A stretch of 64,000 bases of DNA from Anaerolineae bacterium. GTDB lineage: Bacteria > Chloroflexota > Anaerolineae > Anaerolineales > Anaerolineaceae. The stretch is from NCBI GenBank assembly GCA_013178295.1, contig JABLWW010000002.1, positions 186,001-250,000 of the forward strand, read 5' to 3'. Shown piece after piece: positions 34,232-42,403 of the stretch (positions are counted from its first letter, which is position 1; each line of letters opens with the position of its first letter). The notes under the pieces are model-generated. The model worked only from the letters and a program-made list of their open reading frames with translations, searched no databases and was not told where the DNA came from. A program made the translations under genes and the position numbers.

Positions 34232-34930
34232 ATGATGATACATCGTATTGAGAGCCGTTCTTCTCAGTTATTGGGATATCTTGTTCATATCATGAAAAAT
34301 GGCGGGGGGCGCATACCGCCTCTCACCGAACTGAGTAGCGAATTGGGTGTTAGTGTTGCCAGTCTGCGCGAACAGCTGGAATTGGCGCGCAGGTTGGGTT
34401 ATGTGGAAGTGCACCCCCGCAAAGGTATCCGGGTGTTGCCATATTCGTTTACGCCAGCAGTCAAACAGAGCCTCAGTTATGCGGTGGCTATCAATGCTGA
34501 GAATTTTGAGAAATATGCCAATCTGCGCAATCACATTGAAAAGGCTTACTGGTTTGAGGCAGCCAGCTTGTTGCTCCCCGAAGATCACGAGCGCTTGCGT
34601 GCGTTGATTGTGCGGGCTGAGGAAAAGCTACATACACGGCCAATCCAGATACCTCATCAGGAACATCGCGAACTGCACCTTTCGATTTACAGTCGTCTGG
34701 GGAATCCGTTTGTGATTGGGCTTTTGGAGGCTTACTGGGATATTTATGAGATTGTGGGGCTGAATTTATATGCTGATCTGTCATATCTGCAAAGTGTGTG
34801 GCAATCTCACCGCAAGATGGTCGAGTGTATCTGTACAGGGGATTTTGAAGCCGGATACAGTGTTTTTATGACTCACACAAATTTGCTCAGCAAACGGCCT
34901 GTCAATGGAGCCAATCAGAAATTTGAATAG
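34232..34930 (+). CDS. GntR-family regulator (FadR/FCD-like)
   Basis: The 232-residue protein has a GntR winged helix (residues 10-70: IPPLTELSSELGVSVASLREQLELARRLGYVEVHPRKG) and an all-helical ligand domain (80-220) with His residues in HQEHRELHLS, SHRKMVE and MTHTN that could bind a metal as in FCD domains. Such regulators commonly respond to small organic acids. It is the first gene of an operon with the KorA/KorB pair 11 bases downstream, so the effector may be a 2-oxoacid or related acid (inference). A second ATG at 34235 is equally possible. Confidence 0.85.
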   Translation: MMIHRIESRSSQLLGYLVHIMKNGGGRIPPLTELSSELGVSVASLREQLELARRLGYVEVHPRKGIRVLPYSFTPAVKQSLSYAVAINAENFEKYANLRNHIEKAYWFEAASLLLPEDHERLRALIVRAEEKLHTRPIQIPHQEHRELHLSIYSRLGNPFVIGLLEAYWDIYEIVGLNLYADLSYLQSVWQSHRKMVECICTGDFEAGYSVFMTHTNLLSKRPVNGANQKFE

Positions 34931-34941
34931 GAGATGATGTC

Positions 34942-36801
34942 ATGGAGGAATCGATCGCAAATGCTGGTGTAGCCACCTCGCTTGGATGTTCAGAGGTATC
35001 GAGGGAGGTGGTCAATGATTTCTCGATCACTTTCAGCACGATTAATGGCTCTGGAAGCGCAACAGCTAATCTGACCATTATGCGGGCGATTTTCAAAATG
35101 GGCATTCCTGTCTCAGGGAAGAATATCTTTCCTTCCAACATTAAAGGATTGCCAACCTGGTTCACCATCCGTCTGAGCAAGGATGGTTTTCTTGGATATA
35201 CGGAAAAGTCTGAGATTGTGGTGGTTATGAATCCACAGACTTTTGCCAGGGATTTGGCGACAGTGAAACCGGGGGGGGTGATATTCTATACAGATGAGTA
35301 TAAAGGGCCGATTGAGCGCGGAGATGTTGTTGCCTATCCTATGCCGGTTAAGAAGCTGGCAAAGGAAACAGATATACCGGCGAATCTGCGCGATTACATT
35401 GAGAATGTCGTTTATATTGGTATTCTGGCGCAAATGCTGGGCATTGATTTTGAAAGGATTTACCAGGCTTTTGAGACGCATTTTCAAGGTAAGAAAAAAG
35501 CAGTTGACTCAAACTTTGAGGTAGTTCGACGGGCAGCAAAATGGGCGGAAGAAAATTTGGAGAAACGCGATCCCTATCGGGTCGCGCCAATGAACTTGAC
35601 GGATGGGATGATACTGGGAAGCGGCAATGCTGCTGCGGCGCTGGGATCCATTTTTGGGGGCATTCAATTTTCGGCGTGGTACCCAATTACCCCCTCTTCA
35701 AGTATTGCCGAGTCGCTCAATGAGTATCTTCCCATGTTCCGCAAAGCGGCGGACGGAAAAGCCACTTATGCTGTTGTTCAAGCGGAGGACGAAATCTCGG
35801 CTGTTGGCATGACAGTGGGCGCAGGTTGGGCAGGGCTGCGTGCCATGACCGCTACCTCAGGCCCGGGATTAAGCCTGATGGCTGAGTACCTGGGGCTGGC
35901 ATATTATGCAGAAGTGCCGCTGGTTGTATGGAATGTGCAGCGTGTTGGCCCAAGCACCGGCTTGCCCACACGCACAGCACAGGGGGATGTCACATTCTCA
36001 TATTTCATCAGCCACGGAGACACAAAATATATTATTTTGATACCGTCAACGCTTAAAGAATGTTTTGAGTTTGGCTGGCAGTCGCTGGATATTGCTGAGC
36101 GTTTTCAAACACCGGTATTGGTGCTCAGTGATCTTGACTTGGGGATGAATTACTGGATTTCTGCCCCCTTTGAATACCCTGACCGCCCGATGGATCGTGG
36201 AAAAATCCTTTGGGAAGAAGACCTTGAGAAGATGATAGAACGTTGTCAAGGGAAATGGGGGCGATATCTGGATGTGGATGGCGATGGAATCCCTTACCGC
36301 ACAGTGATGGGCAACCGTCATCCGCGAAGCGGATACTTTGCTCGCGGCACAGGACATGACGATTTTGGCAAGTATACAGAACTTCCTGAAGACTGGGAAA
36401 AAGGGATGAAACGCCTGGCGTTAAAATTTGAAACTGCCAGGGCGGTGCTCCCTGAACCAGAGATTAGAACCCTGCAGGGCGCTCAGATTGGCATCATTGC
36501 CTATGGTACAACGCACGATGCGGTGGAAGAAGCTCGTTACTTGCTAAAAAAAGAAGGGATTCTGACAAATTACCTGCGTATACGGGCGCTGCCGTTTTCA
36601 AAAGAGGTATCTCAGTTTGTTGAGCGACATCAGCGTGTTTATGTGGTCGAGTTGAATTTCGATGGGCAGATGAAACAAGTGCTGTCGGCAGAGATGCCGA
36701 TGCTGGCGCATAAACTGCGTTCCGTCGCTAAAGTGGATGGTATGCCTTTTTCTGCAGAATGTATCGTGAGGATGCTGTTATCACAGGAGGAGAGACCATG
36801 A
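34942..36801 (+). CDS. korA: 2-oxoacid:ferredoxin oxidoreductase, fused gamma-alpha subunit
   Basis: The 619-residue protein joins the gamma domain (residues 25-205: INGSGSATANLTIMRAIF, NIKGLPTWFTIRLS, VVMNPQTFARDL) to the alpha domain (220-610: GNAAAALGSIFGGIQFSAWYP, TSGPGLSLMAEYLGLAYY, NVQRVGPSTGLPT). This is the layout of KorA in two-subunit 2-oxoglutarate- or 2-oxoacid:ferredoxin oxidoreductases. With KorB it decarboxylates a 2-oxoacid to its acyl-CoA and reduces ferredoxin. Its stop overlaps the korB start (ATGA). The substrate (2-oxoglutarate, pyruvate or branched) cannot be fixed by eye. Confidence 0.93.
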   Translation: MEESIANAGVATSLGCSEVSREVVNDFSITFSTINGSGSATANLTIMRAIFKMGIPVSGKNIFPSNIKGLPTWFTIRLSKDGFLGYTEKSEIVVVMNPQTFARDLATVKPGGVIFYTDEYKGPIERGDVVAYPMPVKKLAKETDIPANLRDYIENVVYIGILAQMLGIDFERIYQAFETHFQGKKKAVDSNFEVVRRAAKWAEENLEKRDPYRVAPMNLTDGMILGSGNAAAALGSIFGGIQFSAWYPITPSSSIAESLNEYLPMFRKAADGKATYAVVQAEDEISAVGMTVGAGWAGLRAMTATSGPGLSLMAEYLGLAYYAEVPLVVWNVQRVGPSTGLPTRTAQGDVTFSYFISHGDTKYIILIPSTLKECFEFGWQSLDIAERFQTPVLVLSDLDLGMNYWISAPFEYPDRPMDRGKILWEEDLEKMIERCQGKWGRYLDVDGDGIPYRTVMGNRHPRSGYFARGTGHDDFGKYTELPEDWEKGMKRLALKFETARAVLPEPEIRTLQGAQIGIIAYGTTHDAVEEARYLLKKEGILTNYLRIRALPFSKEVSQFVERHQRVYVVELNFDGQMKQVLSAEMPMLAHKLRSVAKVDGMPFSAECIVRMLLSQEERP

Positions 36802-37844
36802 TCGAGCATGTGGTCGACGGTGCAAAAGCTACTAATCAGATAGGGCTGACACGTGCTGATTATCGCGGGGTGCAGAGCACGCTATGTCCAGGCTGTGGGC
36901 ACATGTCTATTGCCAATCAAATTGTCAACGCCTGCTATGAGCTAAACCTTGTCCCAGAGCAAGTTGTCAAGTTTAGCGGGATTGGCTGTTCGAGCAAAAG
37001 CCCCACATATTTTTTGGGGCGGTCATTTGGGTTCAATGGTTTGCACGGCAGAATGCCTTCGCTTGCCACTGGTGCTTCTTTTGCTGATACCTCTGTGGAG
37101 ATTCTGGCTATTAGCGGTGATGGCGATACAGCTAGCATTGGGATGGGGCAGTTCAAGCATTGTATGAGGCGCAACACCCCGATGGTCTATATTGTGGAGA
37201 ATAATGGTGTATATGGCTTGACAAAGGGGCAGTATTCGGCAACGACTGAGCAGGGTATCCAGTTGCGTAAATATGGCAAAACTAAGTTTATGCCGGTGGA
37301 CATTTGCCTGGAAGCGCTGGCGTCAAATGCCACTTTTGTCGCTCGCTCCTTTGCTGGAGACCCCAAGCAGGTGAAGGAATTGATCAAGGCTGCTATTAAG
37401 CATAGCGGAGTTGCAGTTCTGGATATTATCAGTCCCTGTGTGACTTTTCACAATCTGGAAACTTCTCTACACTCCTATGTTGGAGGCAAAGGGCATGAGG
37501 TGCCGTTGCATGATATTGCTTATGTGCCATTGTTGGATGAGATCACTGTAGATGACTTTGAAACGGGCACCATTAAGGAAGTGGCACTGCACGATGGCGG
37601 TCATATTGTTCTGAAAAAGTTGGGGGAGGATTATGATCCTTTCAGCAGAGCCCAGGCATTTCACATCCTTGAGGAAGCACACCGCAAAAACTGGCTGGTT
37701 ACGGGGCTGATTTATGTTGACCCGGACGAAAAAAATCTGCATGATTTATTCAATTTGGTTGATACGCCTCTAAACAGATTGAAGGAGGAGCATCTCCGCC
37801 CGCCGTCAGATATGATTGATGTGGCAAATCAGCTCATGCAGTGA
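36798..37844 (+). CDS. korB: 2-oxoacid:ferredoxin oxidoreductase, beta subunit
   Basis: The 348-residue TPP-binding subunit. Cluster ligands are in TLCPGCGHMS (residues 28-37), GIGCSSKSP and the later SPCVTFHN. The TPP/Mg motif is AISGDGDTASIGMGQFKH through VENNGVYGLTKGQ. The start ATG 36798 overlaps the korA stop; an in-frame upstream ATG at 36759 lies within korA and was rejected. No separate delta (2x[4Fe-4S]) subunit follows, matching the two-subunit type. Confidence 0.94.
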   Translation: MIEHVVDGAKATNQIGLTRADYRGVQSTLCPGCGHMSIANQIVNACYELNLVPEQVVKFSGIGCSSKSPTYFLGRSFGFNGLHGRMPSLATGASFADTSVEILAISGDGDTASIGMGQFKHCMRRNTPMVYIVENNGVYGLTKGQYSATTEQGIQLRKYGKTKFMPVDICLEALASNATFVARSFAGDPKQVKELIKAAIKHSGVAVLDIISPCVTFHNLETSLHSYVGGKGHEVPLHDIAYVPLLDEITVDDFETGTIKEVALHDGGHIVLKKLGEDYDPFSRAQAFHILEEAHRKNWLVTGLIYVDPDEKNLHDLFNLVDTPLNRLKEEHLRPPSDMIDVANQLMQ

Positions 37845-37952
37845 GTGGAGATAGTTTCAAAACGGCAAGAGGTGCTTTTGCCAGAAAGCGGGGCAACAAA
37901 GAGACAAAGCACTGTTCTCTTCTCTGGGTTTTTACTTGCAGTGTAAAATTCG

Positions 37953-37961
37953 TGCTATACT
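37953..37961 (+). promoter_or_regulatory. Extended -10 promoter of the eight-gene membrane cluster
   Basis: TGCTATACT is an extended -10 element (TGn plus TATACT). No close -35 box is seen, as is usual for such promoters. It lies 24 bases before the TTG start at 37986 and about 110 bases after korB, separating the two operons. Confidence 0.5.
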
Positions 37962-37985
37962 TTAAAGGTGCAAGGAAAATCATTC

Positions 37986-38219
37986 TTGATTAACTGGGCA
38001 AAACACTTGCAGCGGTGGGGTTTGAGTGAACCGATGGCTGCTTTCCTTGAAGCCACAGGACCTTTGTCTGTTTTACTGGTGCAGTTTGTCTACTTTGCGC
38101 AACCTTTCTTGGTGGAGATGCTTTCTTTGCAACAGTGGAAAGCGGTGATTGGGATTTTTGAAGATACCGCAACAAGGGCTGAGTTTATTGATTGTTTGCG
38201 GCAGGAGAGACTCACGTGA
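37986..38219 (+). CDS. Small hydrophobic protein, first gene of the membrane cluster
   Basis: A 77-residue protein with one clear hydrophobic stretch (GPLSVLLVQFVYFAQPFLVEML, residues 26-47) between an N-terminal basic helix and an acidic C-terminus. The TTG at 37986 follows AAGGA by 9 bases; a GTG at 37968 would coincide with the predicted transcription start. Its stop overlaps the next gene's GTG start (GTGA). I do not recognise it; small genes of this type may be missed by gene callers. Confidence 0.55.
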   Translation: MINWAKHLQRWGLSEPMAAFLEATGPLSVLLVQFVYFAQPFLVEMLSLQQWKAVIGIFEDTATRAEFIDCLRQERLT

Positions 38220-38977
38220 ACAACCTCGATCTCATTCTTGGCTTTTTGTTATTGTTGATCGCGGCGATTTTTATGCTTTTTCGCATGCTTGTGCCTGGAA
38301 AGCAGACGGGGTCTTCGTTTCGCGTTATTCCCGCGCTGGAAAGTATGCGTAAGGCGGTATATCTTTCTGTAGAAGAAGGAAACCGTTTGCATCTTTCGTT
38401 GGGGAATTCTGCACTGGTCAGTCCTGCCTTCTCTTCGGCATTGGTGGGGTTTAACGCTGTAGAGCCAATGGCGCAGGTGAGTATGCTTGGTGATCGCCCT
38501 CCGGTAATAACAAGCGGCGATGGCGGACTGGCGATTTTGAGCCGTGACAGGCTGGCGTCGGTTTTCCGCGCTGGCGCTGCGGCACAGCATGATCCTCTGC
38601 GCAGCAGGCTTTGTGGAGTTACCCCGACAGGGTATGTCCTGGGTGCTATACCGATTCTGCGTAATGAAAAAGTATCCACCAACATTTTGATGGGACATTT
38701 TGGCGCTGAGGTAGCTGTGTTGGGCGAGGTTGCAGACCGAAGCGAAAGTTATATGCTGGGTGCCAGTGATTCTCCGATGGCGCAGGCGGTGATGTATGCA
38801 ACAACAAAAGATGTTTTGATTGGTGAAGAACTGTATGCGTTGCCAGCTTATCTTCAATCTGGCAGGGCTTTTGTTGCCAGTGTCCGCACGCAGGACATTT
38901 TACGCTGGATCTTGATCGTGGTGATGGTGGGGGGTGCCTTTGCCAGACTGATTCTTTCGCTGGTGGGGTTGCAATGA
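38216..38977 (+). CDS. Membrane protein of unknown function, DUF6754-like
   Basis: The 253-residue protein has membrane helices at both ends (residues 3-24, and 228-250 in ILRWILIVVMVGGAFARLILSLVGL) and a soluble core between. The core has a conserved-looking pattern, AVYLSVEEGNRLHLSLGNSAL, PPVITSGDGGLAILSRD, MGHFGAEVAVLGE, SDSPMAQAVMYATT, IGEELYALPAYL. I associate it with DUF6754, known mainly from Chloroflexota, but without certainty. GTG 38216 has AGGAG upstream. It overlaps both neighbours by 4 bases, so the first three genes of the cluster are translationally coupled. Confidence 0.7.
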   Translation: MNNLDLILGFLLLLIAAIFMLFRMLVPGKQTGSSFRVIPALESMRKAVYLSVEEGNRLHLSLGNSALVSPAFSSALVGFNAVEPMAQVSMLGDRPPVITSGDGGLAILSRDRLASVFRAGAAAQHDPLRSRLCGVTPTGYVLGAIPILRNEKVSTNILMGHFGAEVAVLGEVADRSESYMLGASDSPMAQAVMYATTKDVLIGEELYALPAYLQSGRAFVASVRTQDILRWILIVVMVGGAFARLILSLVGLQ

Positions 38978-39594
38978 GGGGTATCCCGGCAACGTTTGTG
39001 GCAGTACTTACCGCAGTTATGATCCTGCTGGGATATTTTGTCTCTTTGCCTGCGCTTGAGAGCGCTCGAACGTTGTTGCTGGGCTGGGCTGTTACTTTGG
39101 TGAGTGTAGCAGCCATTGTAGGGGTCTTTAACCTGGTCGCAGTGCATTGGAGGAAGCTATTCATCCCGGGTCGTGAGCGGGATGTTTACAGTGCTTTTTT
39201 TCTGCTGGCATTTTTCGTCACGCTGGTGGTAGGCTTATGGTTAAGCCCGAGTGACGCACAATATCAGCATATTGTCACTTCTATCCAGGCGCCTGTTGAA
39301 ATCAGCCTGATGGCGGTGGTTGCGGTGAGCCTGGCTTATGGTGTCTTGCGCATGTTGCAGCGCCGCAGAGATCTAATGACAATATTGTTTGTTCTGAGCG
39401 TGTTGTTTTTCCTTATTCTTGAAAGCGGGATACTTGCGCCTTTGGCTTATAACCCGCTTCTTAAACAGATTCTTCATTTGGTCAACCGTATTCCTCTGGC
39501 AGGGGCGCGTGGTATCCTCTTGGGGATTGCTTTGGGAAGCCTGACAACCGGATTGCGGGTTCTGTTTGGCAGTGATCGACCATATCGTGGGTAG
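38974..39594 (+). CDS. Six-helix membrane protein of unknown function
   Basis: The 206-residue protein is almost wholly membrane-embedded, with about six hydrophobic segments (residues 6-26, 33-55, 70-90, 100-122, 132-152, 175-197). The loops are short; IPGRERD and QRRRD are basic cytoplasmic turns under the positive-inside rule. No family motif is recognised. It overlaps the preceding gene by 4 bases and precedes the zinc-ribbon protein by 2, so it is likely part of one membrane complex with them. Confidence 0.65.
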   Translation: MRGIPATFVAVLTAVMILLGYFVSLPALESARTLLLGWAVTLVSVAAIVGVFNLVAVHWRKLFIPGRERDVYSAFFLLAFFVTLVVGLWLSPSDAQYQHIVTSIQAPVEISLMAVVAVSLAYGVLRMLQRRRDLMTILFVLSVLFFLILESGILAPLAYNPLLKQILHLVNRIPLAGARGILLGIALGSLTTGLRVLFGSDRPYRG

Positions 39595-39596
39595 AG

Positions 39597-41705
39597 ATGG
39601 CAGATATTCTTTGTCCCTTTTGCAGTAAACCCAACCCGAGCGAGGCGGAGATATGTCAGTTTTGTGAGGCAAGGTTAAAGCCTCAAATGCCCTTCCAAGA
39701 GGGAGTGGCGGTGTCTCCTTCTGCAGAAGGGGATGAACTGGACTGGCTGCGCAGCCTGCGGGCGGATGCTGGTGAAGGGGAGATTGCTGGAGGGGGTGGG
39801 CAGGATGAGGGGATGAGCTTTTTGCCTGAACAGGAGGCAGAAGAAGGTGAGCCAGACTGGCTTAGCCGTCTTAATCTTGGTGCGGATGAGACTGCTGGTG
39901 AACAGATGGGCGGGGGGCAACGTTTTGAAGATCAGCAGCTAGAACAGGGAGAGGAATGGCTGCAACGTCACAAGCCTTTTGATCTTGATCAAAGTGGTTT
40001 GGCTCAAGAAGAAGGAGGGACTGTTATACCGGCTGATGGCGAAATGACAGAGCGGCTTGAGGAACAGGAGAATCTGGGGAATTGGTTTTCAGCAGAACCT
40101 GCTTCACAAGATGGGGCAGCGGGTATTTCTCATGAACAGCCTGATTGGCTCAGCAACATTGAGATAGAGCAGCCAGCGGCAGCCGATGCGGAGTCTTTTG
40201 GCGATGAACCACAACTTTTCGGGGGCGCCGATGTCTCCGGGAAAGATCATCATGAGGGAGATTGGCTTGCTGATGTTGAGCAGTATGATGAAGCAGTTGA
40301 AAAGCCCGTTGTTTCGACGTCAGGTGTCAAGCCGTTTTTAGAGGAAGATTTACCTGATTGGCTGGCGAATTATTCTGTGGCGGATGAAAGTGTGTCTGCG
40401 GGCGGCGTGTCTCAGGAGGGCGAACAACCGTCAGTTCCGTTTGAGGAAGGCAGTTTTTCAAACTGGTTGGCTGAATCTTCCGATGTAGAAGAAGCAGCAC
40501 CTGAAGTGCACACAGAGGAGCCATCAGAGTTGTCGGGAATAGCAGAAGCGCAGTTGCCAGCATGGCTACAAGCGATGCGTCCTGTCGAAGGGTTGCCAGC
40601 GAAACCGCTTGAAGGTGGTGTTGTTGAAACAGCGGGACCTCTCGCGGGGTTGCCCGCTGTGATACCGACGGACAGCCTGGCAGCTTATTACCGCAAGCCG
40701 CCAGTATATTCGTCAAAACTCCGCATGTCCCAAAGGCAGCAGCAACAGGTTGAGCTTCTGGAAAAGATGTTGGAGGAAGGAGCTAAACCCCTTGAGGTTG
40801 CGCCAAAGAAAAGATATCCTTATTCGCAGCGGATTATTCGATTAATTGTTGGGCTTGGTTTGATACTGGTTGTTGCTTTAATTTATCTGATAACGCCGCC
40901 AGGTATGTTGGTGGGAAGTTTATCACCGGGTGAGGGGATGGAAAACTTCAGCGCTGTTGTTGAAAGTCTGCCAGCTGATGCGTTGGTATTGGTGGCGATG
41001 GATTTTGACCCTGGTTTGGGTGGAGAAATGGGGCTGGCAGCAATCCCTGTTCTCCAACGTCTGATTGAAAAGAAAGCGAGGGTAGCGCTAGTTTCTTCTT
41101 CGGCGGGGGGGGTTATTATGGGAGAAGACTTGGTTCGGCGCGCTTATGAAGAACTGGGAGCGCTGGATGCAGAACGTGTGGGCGGTTATGACCTTGAGAA
41201 GAAAGTTGTTAACCTAGGCTATCTTGCTGGACAGACTGTGTCGCTACAGGAATTTGTCACACACCCCATGCGGGCAGCTCGTTTTGGGTTGTATGGGTTG
41301 CGTGACCAGAAGCAGGTTTGGGATTACCCGGCGTTGCAGGGACATTTGAGCTTGACGGATTTTCAGGCTGTTATTGTGGTCGTTGATAACATGGAGGCAG
41401 GGCGTGTATGGGTTGAGCAGGTTCAACCCAAGATGCAGGGTGTGCCCTTTTTGATGGTGAGCAGCGCACAGGCTGCGCCGCTGTTGTTGCCTTATTACGA
41501 GAGCGCCCAGGTGCAGGGCATGCTGGTTGGTATGCGAGATGGCTTGTTCTATGGACAGAAGTGGCTGATGCCGGGCAACCGTGCTGGGTTTTGGGGGGCA
41601 TTTCAATCAGGTATGCTGATTACGATTGTGTTGCTGCTACTGGGTGCAATTGTCCAGTTGGCAGGGGCGCTATTTACTCGGAATAAGACCAGGCAGGAGG
41701 GGTAG
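39597..41705 (+). CDS. Zinc-ribbon membrane protein with repeated Trp-Leu motifs
   Basis: The 702-residue protein has five parts: a zinc ribbon (CPFC .. CQFC, residues 6-23); an acidic low-complexity region (40-350) with nine similar motifs, among them LDWLRSL, PDWLSRL, EEWLQRH, GNWFSAE, PDWLSNI, GDWLADV, PDWLANY, SNWLAES and PAWLQAM; a membrane helix near 412-433; an extracytoplasmic alpha/beta domain (445-660: ADALVLVAMDFDPGLGGEMG, KARVALVSSSAGGVIMGE, QAVIVVVDNMEAGRVWVEQV); and a C-terminal helix (675-695). The motifs look like repeated docking peptides for one partner on the cytoplasmic side. Function unknown. Confidence 0.75.
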   Translation: MADILCPFCSKPNPSEAEICQFCEARLKPQMPFQEGVAVSPSAEGDELDWLRSLRADAGEGEIAGGGGQDEGMSFLPEQEAEEGEPDWLSRLNLGADETAGEQMGGGQRFEDQQLEQGEEWLQRHKPFDLDQSGLAQEEGGTVIPADGEMTERLEEQENLGNWFSAEPASQDGAAGISHEQPDWLSNIEIEQPAAADAESFGDEPQLFGGADVSGKDHHEGDWLADVEQYDEAVEKPVVSTSGVKPFLEEDLPDWLANYSVADESVSAGGVSQEGEQPSVPFEEGSFSNWLAESSDVEEAAPEVHTEEPSELSGIAEAQLPAWLQAMRPVEGLPAKPLEGGVVETAGPLAGLPAVIPTDSLAAYYRKPPVYSSKLRMSQRQQQQVELLEKMLEEGAKPLEVAPKKRYPYSQRIIRLIVGLGLILVVALIYLITPPGMLVGSLSPGEGMENFSAVVESLPADALVLVAMDFDPGLGGEMGLAAIPVLQRLIEKKARVALVSSSAGGVIMGEDLVRRAYEELGALDAERVGGYDLEKKVVNLGYLAGQTVSLQEFVTHPMRAARFGLYGLRDQKQVWDYPALQGHLSLTDFQAVIVVVDNMEAGRVWVEQVQPKMQGVPFLMVSSAQAAPLLLPYYESAQVQGMLVGMRDGLFYGQKWLMPGNRAGFWGAFQSGMLITIVLLLLGAIVQLAGALFTRNKTRQEG

Positions 41706-41710
41706 AGCAG

Positions 41711-42397
41711 ATGGCATCGTCCATTGATCTTGTCTGGGTGTTTGTAGGGTTTCTCTTTACCGTGCTCATTTTGAGTTATGTTCTGGGCGACAACCCGTTC
41801 TTTCGTCTTGCCTCTTATGTTTTTGTGGGCATATCGTCGGCATATCTTGTTGTCCTTTTGATTTATCAGGTTATCCTGCCGCGCCTGGTGCAGCCATTTT
41901 TTGAGACAAGCTCGAGCCAGCTTGTTTTGCATCTGGTGCTATTTGTGATGTGCCTGTTGTTGCTGACGAAACTGAGCCCTCGCCTTGCCAGATTTGGAAA
42001 TATCCCTATGGCGTATCTGGTAGGCGCAGGGACAGCGGTAGTGATTGGCGGGGCAGTGCTGGGAACCATCATCACGCAGGTAAAAGCGACGGTGGCTTAC
42101 CGATCAGCCTCTGCAGAGATCATGCCGGGTATTCGGGTGCTTGAGGGACTGGTCATCTTGCTTGGCACAGTGGTTACGCTGGCGTATTTTCACTTTGGTG
42201 CCAGGACAAAAACGGAGGGAGAAACACCATCTCGCCCGCTGTGGCTTGAGATGCTTTCGTATTTGGGACGCTTTTTCATTGCGGTTACTTTTGGGGCGTT
42301 GTTTGTTAGTGTTTACGTTTCTGCTTTGACTGCTTTGATTGAGCGGTTGAGTTTTATCATTCAATCTGTACCGATGTTGCTTAAGGGTCTTGGATAG
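41711..42397 (+). CDS. Multi-pass membrane protein of unknown function
   Basis: A 228-residue protein with about six membrane helices (residues 8-28, 33-57, 76-94, 103-125, 140-160, 190-215) and a basic loop KLSPRLARFG. The motif YVLGDNPFFRLASYVFVG near residues 24-41 is likely conserved among orthologues. It lies 5 bases after the zinc-ribbon protein and 6 before the ASKHA protein. No transporter family is recognised; it may form the membrane base of the complex. Confidence 0.65.
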   Translation: MASSIDLVWVFVGFLFTVLILSYVLGDNPFFRLASYVFVGISSAYLVVLLIYQVILPRLVQPFFETSSSQLVLHLVLFVMCLLLLTKLSPRLARFGNIPMAYLVGAGTAVVIGGAVLGTIITQVKATVAYRSASAEIMPGIRVLEGLVILLGTVVTLAYFHFGARTKTEGETPSRPLWLEMLSYLGRFFIAVTFGALFVSVYVSALTALIERLSFIIQSVPMLLKGLG

Positions 42398-42403
42398 AGG
42401 CAG

